Shown here: piece after piece, positions 15,472 through 25,772 of the stretch | How the letters are laid out: every line of letters starts with the position of its first letter | Position numbering within the stretch: position 1 is the first letter of the stretch | Source of the DNA: a bacterium | Lineage (GTDB): Bacteria; Electryoneota; RPQS01 | Reading direction: 5' to 3' | DNA: 64,000 bases | Assembly: GCA_036504735.1 (NCBI GenBank) | Contig: DASXUQ010000012.1 | Coordinates: 1 to 64,000 of the forward strand | Notes under the pieces: model-generated | What the model was told of the DNA's origin: nothing | Database searches by the model: none | What the model saw: only the letters and a program-made list of their open reading frames with translations | Translations under genes and position numbers: made by a program

Positions 15472-18400
15472 TTATGGCAGCGTGGAGGCGCGGACCGTGT
15501 AGAATTTGCGGTCGAGATTGGCGCCGCCGGTTTGCACGAAGGATGTGTCCGTGGTCGAGCCTACCAGCGTAGTGAACGGGCCGTCAGAAGTCAGGGCGCT
15601 GTATACGCGGTAATAGGGCGCGTGCAGGTTGGTCCAGTTCAGATGGGCGTCACTGCCCACGGTGGAGACCACAATGGTCGGCGGAGTAAGACTGAAACCT
15701 CCGGCGCGGATCATGCGATTGCCCAGCCGGGCATTGGGAAGCCCGCTGTTTTCATTGTGCCAGAGCGAATCGCAATCGTAATAGTAGGAATGTCCGGCAT
15801 AGGCGCTGGAGGTATCCTGCAGGAAGGCTTCATAGCCTGTTGCGCCGCTGTTGGAGACTGTGATGTAGAAATCGCCGTTCAGGAGAAGCGGGTTGCCGGA
15901 ATTGTCATTGAAGACGACATAGTCGAACGGCGCGGGAATCGGCGGCACACCACCGGGGACATTGCCGATGCTGCCCACGGTGCGGGACTGTAGCACCGTG
16001 CCGGGCAGACCGCCCAAACCATCGGCCAGACGCACCTGCACCTGCACGGGACTGTGCGACGAATCCGGATGATCCGCCGAAATGCCGATACGGGCATAGC
16101 ACAGCGCAAACGGCGCGGCGGACGGCGTGAACTTCACACCCCACTGCACGAAGGGATTGGGCGACCAGTTGCTGCGTTCGGAAATGCCGTCATCATAGGC
16201 TGTCTCCGTGCCGCACATCCCGCCGACGTAGAACGTGAACGGCGTGGTCTGCGTCGCCGCGCCGACCGCGTCCGTAGCCTTCACGTAGTACACATAGCTG
16301 CCTGCGGCCAACGGCGGAACAGAGCCTGCGAACTCATTGGGGTTGGCCGTGGGTCCCATCAGCAAGGAATCGTAATAGAGCGCCGTGCTGAGCTTGTAAA
16401 AGAACCGCGTGACGAATCCCGAAGCATCATCCGTGACCAACGCCGTGACCGTGAAGGTGGCAGGCTGCTGATCGTGCAGCGGATCATGCACAATTACCGG
16501 CGGCTGGTTGGGATTGGCAAGAGCAAAGTTGTTATCGGACAGGTCATTGTAGGCTGAGTTGTTCAGACTGGTGACGCGCACCCGCACCGATGAGGAGGCG
16601 CTGCCGGCTACGGTCCAGGAGAAACTGCCGCTGTTCGGCGCGCTGGCCGAGAGCGTTTCCCACGAGCCGCCCGGATAGGCACGGTTCAGGTCGATGAACA
16701 TGTTGCCCGACACACCCAGCGAGGTCCAGGTAATGGTGTGGGTTGTGCCAATTATCCAAGATTCCCCGCCATTGGGCGAGGTAACCGTGACACCCGGCTG
16801 GCCAATGAAGAAGTTGCCATTGGAGGTATCGCCCAACGTGGGATGAACCAATCCGATGATACGCACGCGGGCCGAACTGGTTGCGGGCGTGGTGGCATTC
16901 CAGACATATGATCCGGTGTTGCCCGTGCCGGCAGTGATCGTCTCCCACGTGGCGCCGGGATAGCTGCGGTTCAGTTCGATCTTGACGTTCTCGGAGACAT
17001 TCGTCGAGGTCCAGGTAATGGTATTGTTGGTCCCCGTGACCCAACTCTCGCCACCGTTGGGAGCCGTTACGGTCAGGCTGCGGGTGGCAATGGTGAAGTT
17101 GGCATTGGAGGTATCGCCCACGGTTGTCTGGGTGACGCCCTTGATGCGCACCCGCGCGGTGGTGCTGACCGGGCCGGTCACCGGCCAACTGTAGCTGCCC
17201 GTGTTGCCGGTGCTGGCGACGATGGTTTCCCACGTGGCCGACGGATAGCTGCGGTTGAGTTCGATGCGGACGTTATCCGAGAAGCTTTGTGACGTCCACG
17301 TGATGTTGTTGGATTCGCCGGTATACCAGCTTTCGCCGCCGTTGGGCACGCCGACAATAAGCTGCGAGGGAGGCGGACAGCCGGTATTGATGTTGTCGAT
17401 GTACCAGCCTTCGGCATTGGTGTTGGCATCGGACGTCATGCGGAAACGGATCTGCACCGGAGTGCCCGCGCAGGTCACCGGCAGGTTCACCGTAGTATGC
17501 ACCCAGGCGTTCGATGACCCGGTCACCGTCGTGCCGACCTGCACCCAGCCCGAGCCGGTGTTGACTTCGACATAGCCGTAATCGAAGTTGGACTCGAGGG
17601 CATACCACTGGTCATAGATAAGCTGCGCGCCGGCACCCATGATGAGCGTGGGGCTGAGCAGATAGGCGCTCATGTTGTCGGCATAGTTGCCTGCATCCGC
17701 ACCCGAGAGCCAGGCATGCGTCGCGGAACTATAGCGGCGCGTAGCCACGTGCCACTGATTCTGCGTGCCGCCGGTGGTCCAGCCATTGGTGCCGTTTTCC
17801 ACCTGATCATACAAACAAGAGTTGCCGACGGTGGCATTCAGCGCGATATTCGTGTCGAGGTTGGCCGCGGTCACGTGCAAATTAAGCGGAATAAAATGGA
17901 TCGCCGGACAACCGGCGGAGACGGTCAGACGAAACGGGGTGGTGTTGGTGCCCGTGGCATTGGAAATCAGATCGGCCCAGGCGGAGGTCCCTTGGGCGAT
18001 GGTGACATAGGGGTCGGTGGTGGTGATCACGCCCTGAATATTTGTCAGCGAACTGGTTCCGGAATTCTTCAGCGTGACATTCAGGTTGAGACCTTCACCC
18101 GGTTCGGTGATTCCATTGCCGTTGCCGTTCACTTCACTCTGGCACTGGCTGTTGTAGGTCACCTGATAGGGGCGCGGGGCCAGCGGACCGGCGACGCGGG
18201 CGAGGAAAATAAAAGAGCCGAGATTCTCCTGAGCCAGCGGCAAGATCCGGCTTTGCGGCGGCCAGAAGCCGTCGGAGGAGTTGCCGATTTCCGTGGTCAA
18301 GGCAAAGATTTTCGAATGGCCAAGCCCGGAGGCATATTCCCAGTCGCACGAACCGCCGTTGGTGTTGTACAGAATCTGCCACGGAGCGCCCGTTGCATAG

Positions 18401-19449
18401 TAAATGCCGCTGTTCTGATGGATGAAATAATTCATCGAGTCCAGAATCATGCGATAGGTTGCGTCATCCGCGCAGAGACCGTTGCCGCTGGGCGGCGGAT
18501 AATAGCTGGTTCCCCACACAATCAGAATGTCATCCTGATAGGTGTGGCAATCCTGTTCGGTTACAAAATGATGAGCATTTATGAAATCGCGCAGGTGCTG
18601 TGTTTCGAGTTCCGAGAATGCCGACGGGCCGCGGTAGGTTTCATCCGATGTATTCGGCGAGGAGCCGTTGTTGTCAATCCCCCAAGCCAGGTCGAAATTG
18701 CGGTTACAATCCACTCCGTAGGTGCCGTCGCCGTTGGGTTTGCGATTCTTGCGCCACATACCGCCGCCGCTGGGATTGGTGCTGCGGTTGTATTCGTAGC
18801 CGTCGGGATTGACGCAGGGCAGGAAATAGATTTGACGGTTGTTGACCAGATAGGTCGCCATCGGATCCGAGCCGTAGCCATTGGTCAGCCAGCGCGCAAA
18901 ATAGAGCAGGGCTTCCATGCCTTCGGGCTCGCGGGCGTGAATCATGGAGTTGAAAAAGACTTCCGGCATCCCGTTGTCGCTGTTGGGACTGCTGGAAATT
19001 TTCATGACCCATTGGCTGCGCCCTTCGTAGGTGCTGCCGATGCTGAACTTGGTCCCGGCAATGGTGGGATGCTCATTATGGATGGAATCCATTGCGGACT
19101 GAATTTCCGCAAAGGTATGATAGCCACCCATGGTGGCGCCGGGCATATCGTGCAGCCGTGAAGCATAGAACTGCTCGATGCTCTGCTGCAGAATCTCATA
19201 AGCAAACCCATGCTCTGTCAGGAATTGCAAATCCTCGGGCAGTGCCACAAGGTTGGGTTGCATCGGAGAATCGCCGGGCACGAGATCGAGCCGGGAGTAA
19301 CTGTAGAGTTCCTGAAGACGTGCTTTAGTACCGGGCAAAACACGCACTAAGAGGTGGGTGGGTGCCTCCGCAAAGGCCATTGCGGTCCACAGCAAGACCA
19401 GAGCAAACAACGCTATCCGAAAAATCTTCACGGCTTTACCTTTCTGCAT
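15472..19449 (-). CDS. Secreted zinc carboxypeptidase (peptidase M14) with multiple Ig-like modules
   Basis: About 1,325 residues. A signal peptide precedes residue 30. The catalytic M14 domain spans roughly 108-420: zinc ligands H171 and E174 in HAREPEGMEA, H302 in DCHTYQDD, substrate-binding R250 in DCNRNF and catalytic E387 in LTTEIGN, so the enzyme should be active. Then follow a CARDB-like segment (EPGEGLNLNVTLKNSG), a jelly-roll or immune-inhibitor-like segment (YDQWYALESNFDYGYVEV), three repeats of about 80 residues beginning PNGGESW and containing ITWTS, IELNRSYP and GDTSN, a second jelly-roll and a C-terminal FnIII-like end. It has no sorting domain, unlike its neighbours. A GTG at 19431 has AAAGG 7 nt upstream and may be the true start; the ATG at 19449 lacks one. 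Confidence 0.9.
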   Translation of the reverse strand: MQKGKAVKIFRIALFALVLLWTAMAFAEAPTHLLVRVLPGTKARLQELYSYSRLDLVPGDSPMQPNLVALPEDLQFLTEHGFAYEILQQSIEQFYASRLHDMPGATMGGYHTFAEIQSAMDSIHNEHPTIAGTKFSIGSTYEGRSQWVMKISSSPNSDNGMPEVFFNSMIHAREPEGMEALLYFARWLTNGYGSDPMATYLVNNRQIYFLPCVNPDGYEYNRSTNPSGGGMWRKNRKPNGDGTYGVDCNRNFDLAWGIDNNGSSPNTSDETYRGPSAFSELETQHLRDFINAHHFVTEQDCHTYQDDILIVWGTSYYPPPSGNGLCADDATYRMILDSMNYFIHQNSGIYYATGAPWQILYNTNGGSCDWEYASGLGHSKIFALTTEIGNSSDGFWPPQSRILPLAQENLGSFIFLARVAGPLAPRPYQVTYNSQCQSEVNGNGNGITEPGEGLNLNVTLKNSGTSSLTNIQGVITTTDPYVTIAQGTSAWADLISNATGTNTTPFRLTVSAGCPAIHFIPLNLHVTAANLDTNIALNATVGNSCLYDQVENGTNGWTTGGTQNQWHVATRRYSSATHAWLSGADAGNYADNMSAYLLSPTLIMGAGAQLIYDQWYALESNFDYGYVEVNTGSGWVQVGTTVTGSSNAWVHTTVNLPVTCAGTPVQIRFRMTSDANTNAEGWYIDNINTGCPPPSQLIVGVPNGGESWYTGESNNITWTSQSFSDNVRIELNRSYPSATWETIVASTGNTGSYSWPVTGPVSTTARVRIKGVTQTTVGDTSNANFTIATRSLTVTAPNGGESWVTGTNNTITWTSTNVSENVKIELNRSYPGATWETITAGTGNTGSYVWNATTPATSSARVRIIGLVHPTLGDTSNGNFFIGQPGVTVTSPNGGESWIIGTTHTITWTSLGVSGNMFIDLNRAYPGGSWETLSASAPNSGSFSWTVAGSASSSVRVRVTSLNNSAYNDLSDNNFALANPNQPPVIVHDPLHDQQPATFTVTALVTDDASGFVTRFFYKLSTALYYDSLLMGPTANPNEFAGSVPPLAAGSYVYYVKATDAVGAATQTTPFTFYVGGMCGTETAYDDGISERSNWSPNPFVQWGVKFTPSAAPFALCYARIGISADHPDSSHSPVQVQVRLADGLGGLPGTVLQSRTVGSIGNVPGGVPPIPAPFDYVVFNDNSGNPLLLNGDFYITVSNSGATGYEAFLQDTSSAYAGHSYYYDCDSLWHNENSGLPNARLGNRMIRAGGFSLTPPTIVVSTVGSDAHLNWTNLHAPYYRVYSALTSDGPFTTLVGSTTDTSFVQTGGANLDRKFYTVRASTLP

Positions 19450-20096
19450 GTCTGGGAAATATCACCCTACACTATGCAAACACTGTGAAAGTCAACTTTT
19501 TTCAAGGGCTTCTCAAGGCTTACAATTTAGGACTCATCTCCGCGAAAAGCAATAGAATCCCGGCTATTTCCAACATTGCCTAAGTTTAGTCCAAAGCTAT
19601 GGTTTGAATTTTTCGGACCACTCCTCTACGCTTATGTTGTGCCCGCTGTGCTGGTTTTCTATTGGCTTTTTCAAGGTGTTAGCATGCACTACCCATCTGC
19701 TGCAGACCCCGCGCCGTGTATTGGATGCTCGAAGGAATCCTCCTTAGGTGCCAGCCTGAAGACTGGGAGGGGATGTCTGATGCCTTATGCCTCCCCCGGT
19801 CTATGAAAAGTGCCCCAGCACGGCAGCTTACTTAATGGCGCGGGCTCCTGCACGTGATCGGGCATTGAAAAATAGCCATCGATAACCTCCTGTGGCGGGG
19901 CGGGCACGGCAGGCGGGACGTATCCTGAATGGTTGCTGTCTATGCCTTGAATTGCTTTACTTCATCGAATCTGTGATGATCAATAAGGGTTTAAGGAGTA
20001 TCTTCTACCTGTGAGGAGTGAGCGTGAGGACTGTGCCGCTTCTCAACACGTACTGCAATCTGTCGGGGTGCATTCGATTCAACTGAGAGGAATGGC
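19450..20096. other. Intergenic region, no supported gene
   Basis: Divergent gap between the M14 gene (-) and the small sorting-domain gene (+). It is less GC-rich in its left third. A 76-residue plus frame at 19576-19806 starts with a hydrophobic stretch but has no ribosome site, no recognisable family and low-complexity C-terminal residues, so I do not call it. Promoters for both flanking genes should lie here; I see no convincing -35/-10 pair. AGAGG 7 nt before the ATG at 20097 is the only clear signal. Confidence 0.5.
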
Positions 20097-21140
20097 ATGA
20101 CTACGAAGGCTAATTTCGGACCGGCTGCTTTGTTTCTGCTGTTGGCATTGTCTACCGCTTCGGTCTTTGCGCAAGGAACATTTTACGGCGATTCGGCATC
20201 GATGGGTCAAGGGACCATCCGCTCGTGGATACAGACCACGCGAGACTCGGTACCCGTGGCTATGGGCGTCACGTTTACGGCAGGCCTGCTTCAGGGGCTG
20301 CCGGGCGGTGAAGAGGATGTGAGCCTCGAACTTCCCCGCGTGGCATCGGACTCACTGTTTACACACGTCTATTTCAACTGGGAACCACAGGGGCATCCTC
20401 CCACGCCCTACATGCAGCCTCACTTTGATATTCACTTTTACATGATTTCTTCTCTGGCGCGCCGGCTGATTCCCGCCGGGGTGGACACCTTCCAGGTTCC
20501 GTCGCAGTTTGTGCCGCCGAACTATACTCCGGGTCCGCCGCCGGTTCAGGTGGTCCCGGGTATGGGCACGCATTGGCTGGACAGCACATCCGCCGAGTTC
20601 CACGGACACATGTTCACGCACACGCTGATCTACGGGTTTTATCACGGGCAGTTCATTTTTTATGAGCCTATGGTGACGCGCGCGTATTTCATGATGAACC
20701 CGGACAGCACCTTCCAGATTCCGCAGCCCGAGTCCTATCAGCGCACGGGCTACTACCCGACCACCTACACGGTCAGCTACAATGCAGACAGCTACACGTA
20801 CACCGTAAGCATCGGCGGCTTTGTGTTCCGCAATGTGGGCGGCGCGGGCGTGGACGACCCGGTGGCGGCACGGCCTTCCGGCTACGAACTGGCGGACAAC
20901 TATCCGAATCCTTTCAACCCCAGCACCAGCATTCAGTTTGTCCTTCCGCGAGCGTCGCGCGTCTCTCTGACGATCTACAATTTGTTGGGAGAAGAAGTGG
21001 CTTCACTTGTGGATGGGATGTTGAGCGAAGGATCGCATACCGTGCAGTTCAATGGCAGCACGATGGGGAGTGGAGTGTATTTCTATCGCTTGAAAACAGA
21101 CGGCTTTGTCAGTACGAAAAAGATGATCATGCTCAAGTAG
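20097..21140 (+). CDS. Secreted protein with histidine-motif domain (DUF5602/TTHB210-like) and T9SS sorting domain
   Basis: 347 residues. A signal peptide ends at SVFAQ. The domain at about 27-200 has the histidine pattern PHFDIHFYM (H109, H113), GMGTHWLD (H159) and FTHTLIYGFYHG, which resembles the DUF5602 / TTHB210-like domain; the histidines may bind a metal. A linker of about 70 residues leads to NYPNPFNPSTSIQF and a C-terminal sorting domain ending KKMIMLK. The start has AGAGG 7 nt upstream. A strong terminator follows 22 bp after the stop. The domain assignment is from memory of the motif pattern and is less certain than the sorting domain. Confidence 0.85.
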   Translation: MTTKANFGPAALFLLLALSTASVFAQGTFYGDSASMGQGTIRSWIQTTRDSVPVAMGVTFTAGLLQGLPGGEEDVSLELPRVASDSLFTHVYFNWEPQGHPPTPYMQPHFDIHFYMISSLARRLIPAGVDTFQVPSQFVPPNYTPGPPPVQVVPGMGTHWLDSTSAEFHGHMFTHTLIYGFYHGQFIFYEPMVTRAYFMMNPDSTFQIPQPESYQRTGYYPTTYTVSYNADSYTYTVSIGGFVFRNVGGAGVDDPVAARPSGYELADNYPNPFNPSTSIQFVLPRASRVSLTIYNLLGEEVASLVDGMLSEGSHTVQFNGSTMGSGVYFYRLKTDGFVSTKKMIMLK

Positions 21141-21162
21141 ATCCCGTACCTCCACCTCTATC

Positions 21163-21196
21163 AGCAGAAAAGGGACAGTGATGTCCCTTTTCTGCT
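21163..21196 (+). terminator. Terminator of the small sorting-domain gene
   Basis: Fifteen-bp perfect stem AGCAGAAAAGGGACA / TGTCCCTTTTCTGCT with loop GTGA. The T-rich stretch is inside the 3' arm, so it may act as a stable 3' end rather than a textbook U-tract terminator. Confidence 0.7.
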
Positions 21197-21212
21197 GGGG
21201 TAACCCCTGCAC

Positions 21213-21320
21213 CCCAACGCAGTGCGTTGGATCACGGGGCCGGCTTCGCCGGGGGGACAGCGCGGAAGACCGCGCGGTCCCTTCCGCATTGATCCTTAGT
21301 GGCGGCCTCCGGCCTTCTCT
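21213..21320. repeat. Cluster of short palindromes
   Basis: Consecutive small hairpins: CCAACGCA-G-TGCGTTGG, CCGGC-TTC-GCCGG, GCGCGG-AAGA-CCGCGC and GGCC-TCC-GGCC. There is no gene. It belongs to the same palindrome-rich intergenic style as 12084-12420 and joins the composite repeat copy at 21343. Confidence 0.55.
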
Positions 21321-21342
21321 TTACCCCCATCTATCTTCCCCC

Positions 21343-21462
21343 ACCCCCATCCCGGCCTTCCCGTCCCGCGATAAATCGGGGACCTACCGTAGGGGAAGGA
21401 GATGAGAGCGGAACCCCCTTCTTATTCCCCCTTTTGCAAAGGGGGAAGGGCAGAAAAGACAG
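21343..21462. repeat. Dispersed composite palindromic repeat, copy B
   Basis: Shares ACCCCCATCCCGGCCTTCCC, then TAGGGGAAGGAGATGAGAGC and CCCCCTTTTGCAAAGGGGGA with copy C at 25640-25745, with a different short insert in the middle. It abuts the 3' end of queC (stop at 21468), where its CCCCCTTT / AAAGGGGG hairpin could terminate transcription. Confidence 0.75.
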
Positions 21463-21467
21463 GGCAA

Positions 21468-22169
21468 TCAGTTTGAGCTTACATAGTGTGTGGGATCGGG
21501 GACTCCGGCTTCGGAGAAGCCGCGCGACCGGATGAGGCAACTGTCACAGCGGGCGCAGGCGAGGCCTTCGGGGGTTGGATCGTAGCAGCTATGGGTCAGG
21601 GAATAGTCCACGCCGAGCCGCGCGCCCCAGCGGATGATCTCGGCTTTGGTGAGCATAAGCAGCGGAGCCTGAATGCTGAAACGCTTGCCTTCGCGTCCGG
21701 CTTTGGTGGCAAGATTGGCGGTTTGCTCGAAGGCGGCCAGATAATCCGGGCGGCAGTCGGGATAGCCCGAATAGTCGACCGCATTGGCTCCGATAAAAAT
21801 TGTCTGTGCGCCGAGGGTTTCCGCCCAGCCCAATGCCAGAGACAAAAACACCGTGTTGCGCGCGGGGACATAAGTGATAGGAATGTCCTCGCCCATCTGC
21901 GCGGCGGTGCGTTCTTTGGGGACTTCGATATCTGCGGTAAGGGCAGAGCCGCCGAAGACACTGAGATCAATGTTCAGCAGAATATGCCGGATGACGTGCA
22001 GGCTCTCGGCGACCTTGCGCGCGGCTTCGAGTTCCACCGCATGCCGCTGGCCATAGTAGATGGTCAGGGCGTAGAGATCGAAGCCCTGATCACGGGCGAC
22101 GGCGGCGGTGGTGGTGGAGTCGATGCCGCCGCTGAGGAGCACGACGGCGCGAGGATTTGGAGTGCTCAT
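21468..22169 (-). CDS. queC: 7-cyano-7-deazaguanine synthase QueC
   Basis: 233 residues from the ATG at 22169. QueC converts 7-carboxy-7-deazaguanine to preQ0 with ATP and ammonia in queuosine biosynthesis. It has the PP-loop SGGIDSTT (residues 13-20), the conserved [18 protein letters not shown] block, and a C-terminal zinc site C195, C205, C208, C211 (CYDP, then ACARCDSC). All key residues are present and the length is normal. The longer frame to 22355 overlaps the upstream gene and is rejected. The ATG overlaps the TGA of the cusA-like gene (ATGA), so it is translated as the last gene of the metal-efflux operon. No other queuosine gene is in the window. Confidence 0.95.
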   Translation of the reverse strand: MSTPNPRAVVLLSGGIDSTTTAAVARDQGFDLYALTIYYGQRHAVELEAARKVAESLHVIRHILLNIDLSVFGGSALTADIEVPKERTAAQMGEDIPITYVPARNTVFLSLALGWAETLGAQTIFIGANAVDYSGYPDCRPDYLAAFEQTANLATKAGREGKRFSIQAPLLMLTKAEIIRWGARLGVDYSLTHSCYDPTPEGLACARCDSCLIRSRGFSEAGVPDPTHYVSSN

Positions 22170-25100
22170 GGTTGGACCGGGATCACGGTGCCATCGGCAG
22201 GGACAGCAACCGGTTGAGGTTCGAGGCTGCGGCGTTTCCAGAGATAATAGATCGCCGGATAGACGAGCAGTTCCAAGAGGAAGGATGTGAAGAGTCCGCC
22301 GACCATGGGCGCGGCAATGCGTTTCATCAGATCGCTGCCGGTGCCGACCGACCACATGATGGGCAGCAGACCCATGAAGGCGGCGGTGACGGTCATGGCT
22401 TTGGGCCGGACACGCTTGACCGCGCCGTGGATGATGGCTTCCACCAGATCCGCCGCGTTGCGGAGATGACCTCTGGCTTTGGCTTCATCGAGGGAGAGAT
22501 CGAGGAACAGCAGCATGAAGACGCCGGTTTCGGCATCGAGACCGAGGAGGGCGATCATGCCGACCCAGACGGCGATGGAGATATTGTAACCCAAAAAATA
22601 CAGCAGCCAGATGGCACCGACGGCTGAGAACGGCACTGCGAGCATGACCAGCAGCGATTTGAAGGTGGATTTCGTATTCATATAGAGCAGGGCGAAGATC
22701 AGCACCAGCGTGAGCGGCACGATGAAGCGCAGCCGTTCTTTGACGCGCAGCATGTTCTCATACTGGCCGCTCCAACTCAGGGAATAGCCCGTGGGCAGTT
22801 TGACCATAGCGGCGACCGCCTGCTTGGCGTGATCCACATAGCGACCCACATCGACCTTGGAAGGATCGAAGTCTACATAGACATAACCGGAGAGCAGGCC
22901 GTTCTCATCGCGGATCATGGAGGGGCCTTCCACCAGTTTCACATCGGCGATCTCTTCCATGGGAATCTGGCCGCGGCTGATGGAGGCGGTTGGCGCGGTG
23001 CCGCCGCCCATGCCGCTGTTTGTGCCTGCCATGGAGCCGCGCGGCGGCAGAGGCAGCAGCACGCGTTTCAGGGCATCGAGGTCTTCGCGGTACTCGCGGG
23101 CATAGCGGACATTCACGCCGTAGCGCGCGCGGCCTTCATAGGTAGTGGTCTGGTTGTCGCCGCCAACGGCGGTCATGATCATCATGTTGGCGTCATCCAC
23201 CGACAGGCCATAGCGGGCGAGCTGGTCGCGTTTAAGATCGAAATCGAGGAAATAGCCTCCGGCCACGCGCTCGGCAAAGACACTGCGCGTGTCGGGGATG
23301 GTGCGCATGGCAGACTCGACATCGAGGGCGATTTTCTGCACGGTAGTCAAGTCGGCTCCGGCAATCTTGATGCCCACCGGGGTTCGAATGCCGGTGGAAA
23401 GCATGTCGAGCCGGCCCTTGATGGGCATGGTCCAGGCATTGCTGATGCCGGGAAGCTGCAAGGCGGCATCCATTTGGGCAATCAGGTCCTGTTCACTGAT
23501 GCGGTCATTCCAGACCGTGCGGAAGACACTCTTCAGCCACTCGGGTGCCCACGAGGAATACCAGCGCGGCCTTTCCCGCCACTGGGATTCGGGCCTCAGC
23601 AGGATCGTGGTTTCCATCATGGTAAAGGGCGCAGGATCGGTGGAGGTTTCGGCGCGGCCCGCCTTGCCGAAGACGCGTTCCACTTCGGGAAAGGTCATCA
23701 GCAACTTGTCCTGCACCTGCAGGGCTTTTTGCGCTTCGGCGACAGACATGCCTGGCTCGACAGCCGACGGCATGTAGAGCAGAGTGCCTTCGCGCAGCGG
23801 CGGCATGAATTCACTGCCCAGCTTGAAATAGACCGGAATGGTGGCCGCGACTATCAGTACACTGACCAGAATGGTGGCCTTGGCGTGGCGCAGCACAAAG
23901 CGACAGGGCGGCTCATAGATGCGGTGCAGCAAACGGCTGATGGGATGCTTTTCTTCGGCGTAATATTTTCCCACCACCAGCCGTGAGGCCATGGACGCGA
24001 GGAATTTCGGTTTGAACGTGTAGGGCTCGATGCGGGCGAACATCATGCGCATGGCCGGGTCCAGCGTCACCGCCAGCGCCGCGGCAATGGCCATCGCCAG
24101 GTTTTTCGAATAGGCGAGGGGCTTGAAGAGGCGGCCTTCCTGATCCACCAGCGTGAAGATCGGCATGAAGGCTACGGCAATGACGAGCAGGGAGAAGAAG
24201 ACCGACGGCCCGACTTCCATCAGGGCTTCGAGCCGCACCTTGTGGAAATCCCCCTTCTTTCCTTCCGCCTGCCAGTGGTAGATCTTGTTGTAGGCGTTCT
24301 CGACTTCGACAATCGCGCCGTCCACCAAGATACCGATGGAAATGGCGATGCCGGCCAGAGACATAAGGTTGGCGGTCAGTCCCATCAGGTACATGGGAAT
24401 GAAGGCGAGAGCCACGCTGACGGGAATGGTGATGATCGGAACGGTGGCCGAAGGAATATGCCAGAGGAAGAGCAGAATGATCAGGGCCACGATGATCATT
24501 TCTTCGATGACCTTGCTGGAGACCGTATGGATGGCGCGGTCAATCAGATCGGAGCGGTCATAGGTGGAGACAATGGTGGTGCCTTCGGGCAGCGACGGTT
24601 TGAGTTCTTCGAGCTTGGCCTTGATACGGCCAATCACGTTGAGCGCGTTCTCGCCCTGCCGCATAACGACGATACCGCCCACCACGTCACCCTTGCCGTT
24701 GTAATCGGCGATGCCGCGCCGCAATTCCGGACCGAGAGACACCGTGGCAATGTCCTTGATGGTGACGGGGGTGCCATTGGCGCTCTTCAGCACGAGCTGT
24801 TCGAGGTCCTGCGTGGACTTGACATAACCCCGGCCCCGCACCATGTACTCGCGCCCGGAGACTTCCACGAGGCGGCCGCCGACGTCATTGTTGCCGGTGC
24901 GCACCGCATCAATTACCGTTTGCAGCGACAGGCCGTAGGCCGCGAGGGAGTTGGGATTGACATTGATCTGATACTGCCGCACCTGACCGCCCACGGCGGC
25001 GACTTCGGCTACACCGGGAACGCTCTGAATGGCATAGCGCAGAAACCAGTCCTGATAGCTGCGCAATTCATCGTTGCTGTGTTTGCCGGAGGTGTCGATC

Positions 25101-25528
25101 AATGCATACTGGAAGACCCAGCCGAGACTGGTGGCATCGGGGCCGAGTTCGGTCTTGACGCCTTGCGGAAGTTGCGAGGTGATCTTGGACAGGTATTCAA
25201 GCACGCGGGTGCGCGCCCAGTAAATGTCCGTGCCGTCCTCGAAGATCACATAGACATAGCTGTAGCCGAAATCGGAGAAGCCGCGAATGGCCTTGACTTT
25301 GGGCGCTCCCAGCAAGGCGCTGATGATCGGGTAGGTGACCTGATCTTCAAGAATATCCGGGCTGCGATCCCAGCGGGAATAGACGATGACCTGCGTATCG
25401 GAGAGATCGGGCAGGGCATCGAGGCGGATATGCTTCATTGTCCACACCGCGATGACAATCGCGACAATGGTTGCACCGATCACGAGGAAGCGGTTTTCCG
25501 CCGAGAAGCGTATGATTCGTTTCAGCAT
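22166..25528 (-). CDS. cusA: CusA/CzcA-family heavy-metal efflux RND transporter
   Basis: 1,120 residues, normal for the HME-RND family. Inner-membrane proton-driven pump exporting metal ions through a tripartite complex with the adaptor and TolC-type protein upstream. N-terminal transmembrane helix, then [17 protein letters not shown] and [21 protein letters not shown], conserved in CusA-like pumps; the transmembrane relay segment [15 protein letters not shown]; and the second-half helices ending with a polar tail. The CusA-like N-terminal block favours Cu/Ag over divalent-metal CzcA types, but substrate cannot be fixed from sequence alone. It lies 244 bp after cusB, separated by a dispersed repeat, and its stop codon overlaps the queC start. 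Confidence 0.92.
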   Translation of the reverse strand: MLKRIIRFSAENRFLVIGATIVAIVIAVWTMKHIRLDALPDLSDTQVIVYSRWDRSPDILEDQVTYPIISALLGAPKVKAIRGFSDFGYSYVYVIFEDGTDIYWARTRVLEYLSKITSQLPQGVKTELGPDATSLGWVFQYALIDTSGKHSNDELRSYQDWFLRYAIQSVPGVAEVAAVGGQVRQYQINVNPNSLAAYGLSLQTVIDAVRTGNNDVGGRLVEVSGREYMVRGRGYVKSTQDLEQLVLKSANGTPVTIKDIATVSLGPELRRGIADYNGKGDVVGGIVVMRQGENALNVIGRIKAKLEELKPSLPEGTTIVSTYDRSDLIDRAIHTVSSKVIEEMIIVALIILLFLWHIPSATVPIITIPVSVALAFIPMYLMGLTANLMSLAGIAISIGILVDGAIVEVENAYNKIYHWQAEGKKGDFHKVRLEALMEVGPSVFFSLLVIAVAFMPIFTLVDQEGRLFKPLAYSKNLAMAIAAALAVTLDPAMRMMFARIEPYTFKPKFLASMASRLVVGKYYAEEKHPISRLLHRIYEPPCRFVLRHAKATILVSVLIVAATIPVYFKLGSEFMPPLREGTLLYMPSAVEPGMSVAEAQKALQVQDKLLMTFPEVERVFGKAGRAETSTDPAPFTMMETTILLRPESQWRERPRWYSSWAPEWLKSVFRTVWNDRISEQDLIAQMDAALQLPGISNAWTMPIKGRLDMLSTGIRTPVGIKIAGADLTTVQKIALDVESAMRTIPDTRSVFAERVAGGYFLDFDLKRDQLARYGLSVDDANMMIMTAVGGDNQTTTYEGRARYGVNVRYAREYREDLDALKRVLLPLPPRGSMAGTNSGMGGGTAPTASISRGQIPMEEIADVKLVEGPSMIRDENGLLSGYVYVDFDPSKVDVGRYVDHAKQAVAAMVKLPTGYSLSWSGQYENMLRVKERLRFIVPLTLVLIFALLYMNTKSTFKSLLVMLAVPFSAVGAIWLLYFLGYNISIAVWVGMIALLGLDAETGVFMLLFLDLSLDEAKARGHLRNAADLVEAIIHGAVKRVRPKAMTVTAAFMGLLPIMWSVGTGSDLMKRIAAPMVGGLFTSFLLELLVYPAIYYLWKRRSLEPQPVAVPADGTVIPVQP

Positions 25529-25639
25529 ATCTTGATGCCATTCCTACAACGGTTTTTCTTGTGTTGCCGGAAGATTCCTGTCTCCCTTTTGAATGTGCAG
25601 GCAGACCCCCATCCCCCGGCTTGTGCGTTACCCCCATCT

Positions 25640-25745
25640 AACTTCCCCCACCCCCATCCCGGCCTTCCCCCACTGAAGTAGGGGAAGGAGATGAGAGCAG
25701 CACCCCCTTCTGATTCCCCCTTTTGCAAAGGGGGAAGGGCAGAAA
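25640..25745. repeat. Dispersed composite palindromic repeat, copy C, inside the cus operon
   Basis: Two palindromes: CCTTCCCCCACT / AGTAGGGGAAGG and CCCCCTTTTGCAAAGGGGGA. It is nearly identical to copy B and the reverse complement of copy A. It lies between the cusB stop (25773) and the cusA start (25528), so it will be part of the operon transcript and may lower cusA expression relative to cusB or stabilise the upstream message. Confidence 0.75.
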
Positions 25746-25772
25746 TGAGTACGCGGCCAGGCTACTGCGAGA

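Noticed and set aside
17716-19161. A 481-residue plus-strand frame
   Set aside because: Antisense to the M14 carboxypeptidase catalytic domain, whose zinc and catalytic residues prove the minus frame.
19576-19806. Possible small membrane protein of 76 residues
   Set aside because: Only its first 40 residues look protein-like; no ribosome site, no family, not supported by the neighbours.
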